Shown: positions 9,385 through 17,628 of the stretch, piece by piece
How the letters are laid out: each line of letters opens with the position of its first letter
Numbering within the stretch: the stretch's first letter is position 1
Assembly: GCA_041396685.1 (NCBI GenBank)
Contig: JAWKYD010000007.1
Span: 62,001-126,000 of the forward strand
Source: JAUIAI01 sp041396685
Lineage (GTDB): Bacteria > Pseudomonadota > Gammaproteobacteria > Burkholderiales > Burkholderiaceae_E
Direction of reading: 5' to 3'
Length of the DNA stretch: 64,000 bases
Made by a program: the position numbers and the translations under genes
Notes under the pieces: model-generated
What the model was told of the DNA's origin: nothing
Seen by the model: the letters and a program-made list of their open reading frames with translations, nothing else
Database searches by the model: none

Positions 9385-9523
9385 AATTCCTATCAATAAC
9401 GTTTAAACAATCAATTGGACCAAATAATAGACGTTGCCTAAGATTGACCCTGTGGCGATTGATGAAACCTGAGAATTTCACGGTTGCCTCTTCTCTCAAC
9501 CTCGAACCAACAGGAGTCAAGCA
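9385..9523 (+). promoter_or_regulatory. ahpC promoter region with ATCAAT repeats
   Basis: This AT-rich stretch stands out in GC-rich surroundings. A candidate promoter reads TTGGAC (9415-9420), an 18-base spacer and TAAGAT (9439-9444). Upstream, ATCAAT occurs at 9392-9397 and again at 9410-9415, 18 bases apart, the first within CTATCAAT; an inverted copy ATTGAT lies at 9458-9463. OxyR-type LysR regulators bind such extended half-sites near ahpC promoters in many proteobacteria, so OxyR control is a reasonable inference, but the full consensus is not present. Confidence 0.4.
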
Positions 9524-10087
9524 ATGTCCCTGATCAACACGACCATCAAGCCCTTTAAGGCCACCGCTTTCCACAACGGCAAATTCGTACCCGTCAGCGA
9601 CGAGTCGATGAAGGGGAAGTGGTCGATCGTGTTCTTCTATCCGGCCGACTTTACCTTCGTCTGCCCGACCGAACTCGCCGACCTGGCCGAGAAGTATGAA
9701 ACCTTCCAGTCGATGGGCGTCGAGGTCTACAGCGTGTCCACGGACACGCACTTCACCCACAAGGCGTGGCACGACACGTCGGATTCGGTCGGCACCATCC
9801 GCTACCCGATGGTGGGCGACCCGACGGGCACGCTGGCCCGCAACTTCGATGTCATGATCGAAGAAGAAGGTCTGGCGCTGCGTGGCACCTTCGTGGTCGA
9901 TCCGGAGGGCGTCATCAAACTCTGTGAGATCCACGACAACGGCATCGGCCGCGATGCCGACGAGTTGTTGCGCAAGGTGCAGGCCGCGCAGTTCATCGCC
10001 GCCAATCCGGGTCAGGTCTGCCCGGCCAAGTGGAAGCCGGGTGCCGAGACTCTGGCTCCCTCGCTGGATCTGGTCGGCAAGCTCTGA
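9524..10087 (+). CDS. ahpC: Alkyl hydroperoxide reductase subunit C (peroxiredoxin)
   Basis: A 187-residue typical 2-Cys peroxiredoxin that reduces organic hydroperoxides and H2O2. The peroxidatic cysteine is Cys47 in DFTFVCPTE and the resolving cysteine is Cys166 in GQVCPAKW; length and both motifs agree with bacterial AhpC. A ribosome site AGGAG lies upstream of ATG 9524. The reductase ahpF follows 99 bases downstream on the same strand, separated by a hairpin. Confidence 0.98.
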   Translation: MSLINTTIKPFKATAFHNGKFVPVSDESMKGKWSIVFFYPADFTFVCPTELADLAEKYETFQSMGVEVYSVSTDTHFTHKAWHDTSDSVGTIRYPMVGDPTGTLARNFDVMIEEEGLALRGTFVVDPEGVIKLCEIHDNGIGRDADELLRKVQAAQFIAANPGQVCPAKWKPGAETLAPSLDLVGKL

Positions 10088-10099
10088 TCGTCGGCCTCC

Positions 10100-10119
10100 G
10101 GGTCAGCATCCGCTGACCC
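10100..10119 (+). terminator. Intercistronic hairpin between ahpC and ahpF
   Basis: A perfect 8-bp stem GGGTCAGC/GCTGACCC with a 4-base loop lies 13 bases after the ahpC stop, followed by only a weak pyrimidine run. It likely acts as a partial terminator or an mRNA-stabilising end that lowers ahpF relative to ahpC, a common arrangement. Function is inferred from position. Confidence 0.55.
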
Positions 10120-10186
10120 TTCCATCTGCCTGCGAAGTGTGCGTTCACTCGCGCACCCACTTTCCATGCCACCGCCCGGAAAAGAC

Positions 10187-11848
10187 ATGTTGACCCCCTC
10201 CATCCGTCAAGCCCTGAACGAGTATCTGCAGCGCCTCGCCGGTTCCATCGAGATCGTTGCCCGCCTCGACGCCTCCGATGCCAGCCGCGAAATGAGCGAC
10301 GCGCTGACAGTGATCGCTGACTTACATACGTCCATCCGCTATCGTGAAATCGACGTTGCGTCCGATCCTCGCCCGACCCCCGGGGTGGCCGACGCCGATG
10401 GCGGGTTCGAGCACCGGGTCCCTTCCTTCACGATCGCCCGTCAGGGCGAAGCGCCTCGCGTGGCCTTTGCCGGTCTGCCGATGGGGCACGAGTTCAGCTC
10501 CCTGGTTCTCGCCTTGCTGCAAGTGAGCGGTCACCCACCGAAGATCGAGCCTGGTATGCGCACGCGCATCGAGGCCCTGCCCGCGATGACCTTCGAAACC
10601 GTGATCTCGCTGAGCTGCCAGAATTGCCCCGATGTGGTGCAGGCACTCAATACCCTCGCGGTACTGAATCGCGGCATTCGGCACACCATGATCGACGGCG
10701 GCCGTTTCCCGGCGGAGGTCGAGTCCCGCGGAGTGATGGCCGTTCCGAGCGTGTTCCGCGACCAGCAGGCGTTCGCGCAGGGCCATCAGACGCTCGAGCA
10801 GATCGTCGCCCGCCTCGAAGCGCAGGCGGGCGTCGTCACATCTGCTGCGATCGGGGAGCGACAGCCCTATGACATGCTGATCGTCGGCGGCGGGCCGGCC
10901 GGTTCGTCGGCCGCGATCTATGCGGCCCGCAAAGGCATTCGCACGGGCATGGTCGCGGAGCGTTTCGGTGGTCAGGTCCTCGATACGCTGGCGATCGAGA
11001 ACTATGCCTCGGTGCTGCACACGGAGGGGCCGCAGTTCGCACGTGCGCTCGAAGCGCAGGTGCGCGAGCAGGGTGTCGAGATGATCGGCGGCCGGCGGGT
11101 GACCGCGCTGAAGCCGTCTACCCGACCGGGCGGACACGTCTCGCTCGCCCTGGAGAACGGCGAGCACCTGCTGGCCCGGTCGGTCGTGATCGCCACCGGT
11201 GCGCGCTGGCGCGAACTCGGCGTACCGGGCGAGCAGCATTATCGCAACAAGGGTGTGGCCTATTGCCCGCACTGCGATGGCCCCTTGTTCAAGGGCAAGC
11301 GCGTGGCGGTGGCCGGCGGCGGCAATTCCGGCGTAGAAGCGGCCATCGATCTGGCCGGCATCGTCGAGCATGTGACGCTGCTGGAATACGCGCCCGAGCT
11401 GAAGGCCGATGCGGTGCTGCAGCGCAAGCTGGCCAGTCTGGCCAACGTGACGGTCATCACCCAGGCGCAGACGACCGAGGTCGTGGGCGACGGACAGCGT
11501 GTGACCGGGTTGCGCTACACCGACCGGCGCGATGGCGGATCGCACGAGATCGCTTTGGCCGGCATCTTCGTGCAGATCGGTCTGGTGCCCAATACTGGCT
11601 GGTTGGCGGGTGTGCTCGAGCGCAACCGATTCGGCGAGATCGTGATCGACGCCCAAGGGCGTACCTCGGTGCCGGGGGTCTTCGCCGCCGGCGATGTGAC
11701 CACCGTGCCGTACAAACAGATCGTCATCGCAACCGGCGAGGGTGCCCGATCGGCACTGTCGGCGTTCGAGTATCTGATCCGACAGGGCGACGACGAAACT
11801 GCGGCGGTGCCCGAGGCGTCTGCCGACCAGCAGCGGCTGGCCGCCTGA
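10187..11848 (+). CDS. ahpF: Alkyl hydroperoxide reductase subunit F
   Basis: A 553-residue flavoprotein that passes electrons from NAD(P)H to AhpC. Domains in order: an N-terminal tandem thioredoxin-fold domain with redox pair Cys144-x-x-Cys147 (SCQNCPD); an FAD domain with VGGGPAGSSAAIYAARKG; a thioredoxin-reductase-like centre with the active disulfide CPHC in AYCPHCDGP; an NAD(P)-binding AGGGNSGVEAAIDLAG; and a C-terminal FAD contact FAAGDVTTVPYKQI. ATG 10187 is chosen because it opens the conserved N-terminus, with GGAAAA upstream. It is somewhat longer than the common form of about 520 residues, partly through insertion near residues 60-85. Confidence 0.97.
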   Translation: MLTPSIRQALNEYLQRLAGSIEIVARLDASDASREMSDALTVIADLHTSIRYREIDVASDPRPTPGVADADGGFEHRVPSFTIARQGEAPRVAFAGLPMGHEFSSLVLALLQVSGHPPKIEPGMRTRIEALPAMTFETVISLSCQNCPDVVQALNTLAVLNRGIRHTMIDGGRFPAEVESRGVMAVPSVFRDQQAFAQGHQTLEQIVARLEAQAGVVTSAAIGERQPYDMLIVGGGPAGSSAAIYAARKGIRTGMVAERFGGQVLDTLAIENYASVLHTEGPQFARALEAQVREQGVEMIGGRRVTALKPSTRPGGHVSLALENGEHLLARSVVIATGARWRELGVPGEQHYRNKGVAYCPHCDGPLFKGKRVAVAGGGNSGVEAAIDLAGIVEHVTLLEYAPELKADAVLQRKLASLANVTVITQAQTTEVVGDGQRVTGLRYTDRRDGGSHEIALAGIFVQIGLVPNTGWLAGVLERNRFGEIVIDAQGRTSVPGVFAAGDVTTVPYKQIVIATGEGARSALSAFEYLIRQGDDETAAVPEASADQQRLAA

Positions 11849-11908
11849 GTGCCCGCGACCGGCATCGCGGCGGGTCCACGAACCAGCCGTGGCGGTCACG
11901 GCGACGGA

Positions 11909-13168
11909 TCACGGCCAGCGGGGATGGTGGTCATCGATGACGAAGTCGTGACAGTGACTGCGCACGCCTTGCAGATGCGGATGGTCGAGCGGCAGATCGT
12001 CATGCCGGTGCAGCAGGCTGACGGGCTCGTTCGCCGGCCACACCGTCGCCGCGATCGCCAGTCCCAGCATGGCCAGGCTGCCGGTCGCCAGTAGCGCCGC
12101 GCCGAACCCGATCGCCGGGTGCAGCCAGCCGGCCAGCGGGTAAGCGATGAGCCAGCAGGCATGCGTGAGCGAGAACTGCGCGGCGAACAAGGCGGGCCGG
12201 TCGGCCGCATGCGCCGATCGCCGCAGCACCCGGCCCGCGGGTGTGGTGACGGCCGAATAGACCATGCCGACGAACAGCCATCCGGCGAGCAAGGCCGCCC
12301 ACGACAGCCCGACCGCGAACACCCACCCGGCCAGAACGAGGACCGCGCCCACCATGACCGCGATGCCGCCGAGCATCAGCGAGCGGTCGGAGAGACGTGC
12401 GAGCACCTTCGACAACAGCAGCGCCGTCAGGATCGATCCCGCGCCGAAGAAGCCCATCGACACGGCCACGGCGGTTTCGCCCTGGCCGAGATCGGCGCGT
12501 ACGAGGACGACGGTGTTCACCAGGACCATCGCACCGATTGCGGCCGCCGCGAAGTTCATGGCCAGCAAGCCGCGCAGCCGCGGGGTGGCCAGGAAAAAGC
12601 GGATTCCACGCATCGTACGCGCCAGCACCGCAGCCTCGGAGAGCGCCTGTGGCCGCGGCAGCAACAACGGCATGATCAACAGCGCCGAAGCGACGAACCC
12701 GGCGACGGTGCCGAGGAACAGCGCGTCGTAGGAAACCGCCAGTAGAGCGACCGCGGCCAGCGCCGGGCTGAGGATGTTCTCCAGTTCGACCGCGAGCCGC
12801 GACAGCGACAAGGCCTGCGTGTATTGGCGCTCGTCGGGCAGCACGTCGGGAATGGTCGCCTGGAAGGTGGGCGTGAACGCGGCCGACGCGGCCTGCAAAA
12901 GGAAGATCAGCAGGTAGATCTGCCAGATGTCGGTCACCCACGGCAGCAGCAAGGCGATCGCCGCCCGCACCAGATCGAGGGCCACCAGCATCGTGCGCCG
13001 CGGCAGCCGGTCGACGAATGCACTACTCAGTGGCGCGATGACGACATAGGCAATCATCTTGATCGCCAGCACGGTGCCGAGCACCCGGCCGGCCTGCCCG
13101 CCGGCCAGATCGTAGGCGAGCAGGCTCAGGGCAATCGTCGCGAGGCCGGTGCCCAGCAGTGCCACCAC
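11909..13168 (-). CDS. MFS transporter (5' end apparently frameshifted)
   Basis: The uninterrupted frame gives 419 residues of a 12-helix major facilitator, starting at GTG 13168 within helix 1 (ALLGTGLATIALSLLAYDLAG). Features include PLSSAFVDRLPRRTML, the cytoplasmic loop 2-3 motif of drug-efflux-type MFS proteins. The expected N-terminal segment lies just upstream but in other frames: ATG 13221, with GAGGGG before it, opens MLAVLANR; a second frame then reads YRRLLGA, and the annotated frame resumes with QVVALLG. Two single-base insertions would explain this. The C-terminus has a hydrophilic His/Asp-rich tail. It may be an intact transporter with two sequence errors or a recently damaged gene. 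The substrate is unknown. Confidence 0.85.
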   Translation of the reverse strand: MVALLGTGLATIALSLLAYDLAGGQAGRVLGTVLAIKMIAYVVIAPLSSAFVDRLPRRTMLVALDLVRAAIALLLPWVTDIWQIYLLIFLLQAASAAFTPTFQATIPDVLPDERQYTQALSLSRLAVELENILSPALAAVALLAVSYDALFLGTVAGFVASALLIMPLLLPRPQALSEAAVLARTMRGIRFFLATPRLRGLLAMNFAAAAIGAMVLVNTVVLVRADLGQGETAVAVSMGFFGAGSILTALLLSKVLARLSDRSLMLGGIAVMVGAVLVLAGWVFAVGLSWAALLAGWLFVGMVYSAVTTPAGRVLRRSAHAADRPALFAAQFSLTHACWLIAYPLAGWLHPAIGFGAALLATGSLAMLGLAIAATVWPANEPVSLLHRHDDLPLDHPHLQGVRSHCHDFVIDDHHPRWP

Positions 13169-13221
13169 CTGGAGCGCCGAGCAATCGCCGGTAGTTTTCG
13201 ATTCGCCAGGACTGCGAGCAT
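13166..13221 (-). other. Frameshifted start segment of the MFS gene
   Basis: On the minus strand the eight codons from ATG 13221 read MLAVLANR. A run of four A then shifts the frame, after which codons read YRRLLGA, and an extra C shifts again so that CAG GTG GTG joins the long frame. The spliced reading matches the usual N-terminus of this MFS family from memory. The net shift of two bases fits two single-base insertions, both at homopolymers (AAAA and CC). Confidence 0.65.
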
Positions 13222-13390
13222 GTCCCCTCAGCCCCGCAGATGATGCGGATTCCGTCCGAAACCGGCCCCGTCACACGTCCGCGCCTCGTCAGCCGCGCAC
13301 ACGCCGACAGTGCATGGCGAGAAGCTTACTCGAAGAGCCTGCGAAGGCTGCCGGTGCTGCGCCCGAGCGGCCGCTCCCGCATCACGCTGT

Positions 13391-15991
13391 CTACACCAGA
13401 AAGCGCTGCCACTCCCCGTAGCGCTGTGTGATCCTGCCGCGCCGCAGCGACAACGCGATCAGCGCCAATCCGAAGGCGACATCGAGCGCGAGATGCAGTG
13501 TGCTGGTCTCGTAGACGAAGGGCACGATGCACAGCCCGAAGCCGAGCGGGATCAGCAGCAGCCGCAGGATGCGGGCGGGTTCGGCACAGGCAAGTGCGAT
13601 CACGGTCAGGCTCAACGAGCCGAGCAGATGATCGGCATTGGCGATCCCGTCCGCGGCGCCGACGGTCAGGCGCGAGAACATCAGCGCAATGGCGATCAAG
13701 GCCGCGAGCGCAAGGTTCCATGGCAGGTTGACGCCGCCGCTGACCATGTCGAACAGCACGACATGGGCCGGGCGGTCGAAGGCGCCCGGTGTGTAGCCCG
13801 ACGCCGCTGCGTCACCCGCCTTTCCGTCCGCCTGCGTCCGGTGCTCCCGGCAGGCCGGGGCGGGTCGTGACGGTGTGTCCGCGCGGGCCGGCTGCTCGTC
13901 GTCGGTATCGCCGAACAGGAACACCCGCAGCCAAGGCTTGCCGGCCTTGATGCGCCGCTTCATGAACTGAGCCACCGCGAGCAACTCGTCAAGCGAGTAG
14001 GGAATCTGGATCAGCATCGCCGCCGCCGCGATCAGCGCGAGCGTGCTCCAGGTACCGATCACGATCGGCTGAATGATGATGAACGTGATCGAGACGATGC
14101 CAAGAGGAACGATCATCAGACCGAACAGCAGCACGAGCCAGGGCATCGTCCGCCAGCGCGTTCGCGAGCCGACGATGCCGGTCAGGATCTCGAGCGCATA
14201 GGTGTAGGCACCGAGCGCCGCGTCGGGCACCGGCCAGGCCTGGGACACGCTCGAGGTGATGATCTCCTCGGTGCCGTTCTGCGGATCGGTGGGCGAACCG
14301 GCGAAAAAGGGCTCCCAGACACCGTCGACATGTTCGAGTTGATAGGCGGCGAGATAGCGCGAGACGAGCAGGCCGACCACGGCCAGCACGATGATCGGAA
14401 TGCGTTGAACCCAGCTCGACGGATTGAAGTTCCAACCGGGCGGCACCTCCGGTCCCGTGACGCGCGCCACCAGTGCGGTGCCCGGCTCCGGCTTGGTGCA
14501 GACGGCAAATCCGAAGATCAGGGCACCGACCAGGGTGTCGGACAGATAGGCGGCGGCGTTGGTGGTCCAGAAAACGAACGGTGCGGCCATGACTGCGGCG
14601 CCGATTGCCGCGCATGCCCAGCGCGCGAAGGTCATCTGCCAGCCGAGGGCGAGCATCGCGAAGGCGACCAGCGCGGCACCCAGGGAGAACTCGGCCCAAC
14701 GCAGCCACGGTTCGGTGACGCCGATCAGCGGCGGCTGCGTCAGGAGCCAGAAGCCCAGCCCGATGTTGACCATGTGGGCCCAGCGGTGCTGGGCGTGCTC
14801 GCTGCGCACGCGCGTCTCCGCGTCGCGGCGCAGCGCTTCGCCGTCGGCCTCCCGGGCGCTGGCCTCGTCCAGCCAGACAGGCGAGGTCACGCCGTTGTCG
14901 CGATACCAGCGGGCCGGATCCTCTTTCAGGTGGGCGATCATGGCCGGCAGTTCATCGCGCAATCGGTGCTCGGGCTCCCAGTCGATCCACTCACGGGCTC
15001 GCCGCACGCTCAAGGCATAGTGCGCATCGGCCATCTCGACCATGTAGGGCCGTATGAATGGCCGCTCGCCCTGATCGAGCGCATCGGGAATCACCGGTTC
15101 CAGCTTTGCCTGCGCCCAGGCACCGGCCGCGGCCAGGGTCTTGGGCACGCGCAACGTCGTCCAGGTCTCGCGGCCGTGAATCAACTCGCCGATCTCGTCC
15201 TGCAAGGCGTCGTAGCCAGGTGCGTCCGGCTCGCCGATCAGCATCACCGCCTCGTCGGGCAGCCGGTCACGGGCCGCCACCGTGAGCGCGAATGCGCGCA
15301 CCATGTCGTCACGGTGGAGCATCGATTGCCCGGTCAGGCGCGAGCCCGAGTACAGATGGCTCTCGAACTGGCGCTCGTAGATCCGCGCAATCTGGTGCGC
15401 GAGCGTTGGCACCGCCGTCTCGCGATCGTAGACACCGGCCAGGCGCAGAATCGCGCTGGGAATCCCGCCACGGTGCTGGTGGATCACCTCCTCGGTGGCC
15501 AGCTTCGAGGCCGGATAGACATACGGCGGTTCGAGCGCCGAGTCTTCGTCGATGCGCTCACCGGGTTCGACCGGTCGATGCACGAGCATGGTGCTCGCGT
15601 AGATGAATCGGTCGACCTCGAACGCCTGCAACGCGCCGAGCAGGCGGCGCGTGCCCTCGACGTTGACGATCCGGTAGAGCGGATTGTCTTTGCCGGTGGC
15701 GTCGAAGAAGGCGGCCAGGTGGATCACGGCCGCCAACGACCTGCCGAAGTGTTGCGCGAGCTTGTCGAACGCGGCCTGCACGGCCTCGTCGGAGGCGAGA
15801 TCGAAGGCCAGCGTGGGGAATGGCTCGTCGCCAGCCTCGCGGTCCAGGCCGACGATCTCGTACTCGTCGGCGAGTTCGCTGGCGATCGAGCGGCCGATGT
15901 TGCCGGACGCGCCGGTGATCAGTACGAGCGGTTTTTCGCTTGGAATGGTTCGTTCCTCCGTCGGTGGACCAACCAAGAGGGCGAGGCGCAA
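13391..15991 (-). CDS. NAD-dependent epimerase/dehydratase fused to a polytopic membrane domain with SPW-like repeats
   Basis: An 866-residue fusion. Residues about 20-330 form an extended SDR: LVLITGASGNIGRSIA, VIHLAAFFDATGK, the catalytic pair YVYPASK, and LRLAGVYDRET. After a hydrophilic link come two groups of transmembrane helices: NIGLGFWLLTQPPLIG, which resembles an SPW repeat, several helices through about residue 680, a charged loop, and a final block near WNLALAALIAIALMF. The start is uncertain. TTG 15991 is the farthest; GGAGG stands at normal distance from an ATT at about 15946, which would give IPSEKPLVLITGASG, the natural N-terminus of the domain. It probably modifies a nucleotide sugar or lipid-linked substrate at the membrane. 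Confidence 0.85.
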   Translation of the reverse strand: MRLALLVGPPTEERTIPSEKPLVLITGASGNIGRSIASELADEYEIVGLDREAGDEPFPTLAFDLASDEAVQAAFDKLAQHFGRSLAAVIHLAAFFDATGKDNPLYRIVNVEGTRRLLGALQAFEVDRFIYASTMLVHRPVEPGERIDEDSALEPPYVYPASKLATEEVIHQHRGGIPSAILRLAGVYDRETAVPTLAHQIARIYERQFESHLYSGSRLTGQSMLHRDDMVRAFALTVAARDRLPDEAVMLIGEPDAPGYDALQDEIGELIHGRETWTTLRVPKTLAAAGAWAQAKLEPVIPDALDQGERPFIRPYMVEMADAHYALSVRRAREWIDWEPEHRLRDELPAMIAHLKEDPARWYRDNGVTSPVWLDEASAREADGEALRRDAETRVRSEHAQHRWAHMVNIGLGFWLLTQPPLIGVTEPWLRWAEFSLGAALVAFAMLALGWQMTFARWACAAIGAAVMAAPFVFWTTNAAAYLSDTLVGALIFGFAVCTKPEPGTALVARVTGPEVPPGWNFNPSSWVQRIPIIVLAVVGLLVSRYLAAYQLEHVDGVWEPFFAGSPTDPQNGTEEIITSSVSQAWPVPDAALGAYTYALEILTGIVGSRTRWRTMPWLVLLFGLMIVPLGIVSITFIIIQPIVIGTWSTLALIAAAAMLIQIPYSLDELLAVAQFMKRRIKAGKPWLRVFLFGDTDDEQPARADTPSRPAPACREHRTQADGKAGDAAASGYTPGAFDRPAHVVLFDMVSGGVNLPWNLALAALIAIALMFSRLTVGAADGIANADHLLGSLSLTVIALACAEPARILRLLLIPLGFGLCIVPFVYETSTLHLALDVAFGLALIALSLRRGRITQRYGEWQRFLV

Positions 15992-16136
15992 GGCTCATGC
16001 CCGGCAAGCCGCCGGAACGGGAACGCGGATTGCAGTGCGCTGTGCGGTCGTGCCGGCCGTGGCCACCGGGGCTCGCTGCGCTGCGTTTCACGGTAGAGCG
16101 CCTGGCGCAGTGCGGCCGACGTCAGCGGAGCAGACC

Positions 16137-16940
16137 ATGGGCGAACGAAAACTGCAGGGCCAGACGGCCCTGGTGACTGGCGCCACCTCGGGCATCGGGC
16201 TGGCTGTCGCTCGCGCGCTGGCCCAGGCCGGCGCCGCGGTGGCCGTCAACTACCGTGGCAAGGCCGATCGTGCCCGATCGATCGTGCAGGAGATTCGATC
16301 GGCCAAGGGGAGCGCGGTTGCCGTCGAGGCCGACGTTGCCAAGCCGGACGAAATCGAGGCGATGTTCACCGCGGTCGATCGCGAGTTGGGCCGTCTCGAC
16401 ATCCTGGTCGCCAACGCAGGCATTCAGCGTGACGCTCCTTTCATCGACCTGTCCCTCGATGACTGGCGCCAAGTGCTCGACGTGAACCTGGGCGGACAGT
16501 TCCTGTGCATGCAGCAGGCCATCCGGCGCTTTCTGAAGCAGCCTCGCTCGGATCGTTCGCGCGCGCGCGGCAAGATCGTCTGCATGAGTTCGGTACACGA
16601 GTTGATTCCCTGGGCCGGTCATGTGAACTACGCCGCCGCCAAGGGTGGTGTGATGCAGTTGATGAAGAGCGCGGCCCAGGAGTTCGCCTGCCACGGCGTG
16701 CGCATCAATGGCATTGCGCCCGGCGCGATCAAGACGTCGATCAACGAAGAAGCCTGGTCGTCGGCCGGGCCTGCCGAGGCCTTGCTCGAATTGATTCCCT
16801 ACGGCCGCATCGGCGACCCCGAGGATGTCGCCCGCGCAGCGGTCTGGCTGGTCAGCGATGATGCCGACTACGTGACCGGCACGACTTTGTTCGTCGATGG
16901 TGGCATGAGCCTGTTCCCGTCGTTTCGCGACAACGGCTGA
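16137..16940 (+). CDS. SDR family oxidoreductase (glucose 1-dehydrogenase-like)
   Basis: A 267-residue classical SDR with TGATSGIGLAVARALA near residue 14, LVANAGIQRDAPF, an active-site Ser in CMSSVHEL and NYAAAKGG for the YxxxK pair, ending VTGTTLFVDGGMSL. The order and the C-terminal part resemble glucose 1-dehydrogenase-type SDRs. I chose ATG 16137 because it opens the Rossmann domain at the usual distance and is preceded by GGAG. It is divergent from the epimerase-membrane fusion. The substrate cannot be fixed from the sequence. Confidence 0.9.
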   Translation: MGERKLQGQTALVTGATSGIGLAVARALAQAGAAVAVNYRGKADRARSIVQEIRSAKGSAVAVEADVAKPDEIEAMFTAVDRELGRLDILVANAGIQRDAPFIDLSLDDWRQVLDVNLGGQFLCMQQAIRRFLKQPRSDRSRARGKIVCMSSVHELIPWAGHVNYAAAKGGVMQLMKSAAQEFACHGVRINGIAPGAIKTSINEEAWSSAGPAEALLELIPYGRIGDPEDVARAAVWLVSDDADYVTGTTLFVDGGMSLFPSFRDNG

Positions 16941-16997
16941 TCGCGGGCGCTGACCGTCGCGACGAGCAGTCGGGAGCCGGTGCCGGTTCCGACCACT

Positions 16998-17600
16998 TCA
17001 CGCGCCCGCATACCAGTCATAACCCCGGTCTTCCCAGTAGCCGCCGTAACCGCCGGCGATGCCGGCGAGACCGTCGGTGTTCTCGACGGCGCGGATGTAC
17101 TTGGCCATTTCGTAGCCGAGCTGCTGCTCGATACGCACGCGCAGCGGTGCGCCGTTGGCGGTCGGTAGCGTCTGGCCATTCATGTCGTAGGCGAGGATCG
17201 TCTGAGGATGGCGTGCGGTGAGCAGGTCGACGCTCTCGTAGCAATAGGCGGGACCACCGGGTGTCTCGCTCAGCGCGTCGTAGCAGTGGAAGACGACGTA
17301 GCGGGCGGAAGGATCGACTCGCGCCAGTTCGAGAATGTGCGCGAGCGGCACGCCCGTCCACTGGGCGATACAACTCCAGCCCTCGACGCAGTCGTGGCGG
17401 GTGATCTGCGAACGCGAGGGCATGTCACGCAATGCGGCGAGGCCGAGCGACAGCGGCTTCTCCACCATGCCGTGAATGCCCAGACGGTAGTCGGCAAATC
17501 GGTCAGCCTTGACGGCGAGATACGCGTCGGTGCGGGGGGCGGTCGAACCGTTGGGCCGCTGGCGCTGCCGAATCGCGCTGGCCGGGAATTCGCGCGCCAT
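16998..17600 (-). CDS. Molybdopterin-dependent oxidoreductase (sulfite-oxidase fold), short, no export signal
   Basis: A 200-residue protein with the core of the sulfite oxidase/MsrP-type molybdopterin domain. ITRHDCVEGWSCIAQWTGV carries the cysteine expected to bind molybdenum; HPQTILAYDMNGQTLP and GAPLRVRIEQQLGYEMAKYI follow, ending EDRGYDWYAGA. Relatives I know have roughly 50 more N-terminal residues with a Tat signal; here an in-frame stop lies twelve codons before ATG 17600 and the cytochrome b gene ends 28 bases upstream, so no signal can be encoded in frame. It is the last gene of the multihaem cytochrome operon. It is either cytoplasmic, exported with a partner, or an N-terminally damaged gene. 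Confidence 0.85.
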   Translation of the reverse strand: MAREFPASAIRQRQRPNGSTAPRTDAYLAVKADRFADYRLGIHGMVEKPLSLGLAALRDMPSRSQITRHDCVEGWSCIAQWTGVPLAHILELARVDPSARYVVFHCYDALSETPGGPAYCYESVDLLTARHPQTILAYDMNGQTLPTANGAPLRVRIEQQLGYEMAKYIRAVENTDGLAGIAGGYGGYWEDRGYDWYAGA

Positions 17601-17628
17601 CGGCGTCGACGGGCGTGGGTGGATCGGC

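Noticed and set aside
14330..16096. Plus-strand open frame of 588 codons opposite the epimerase fusion
   Set aside because: No recognisable domain, and composition (Arg, Gly, His, Gln) typical of antisense reading; the minus-strand protein has full SDR and membrane motifs.
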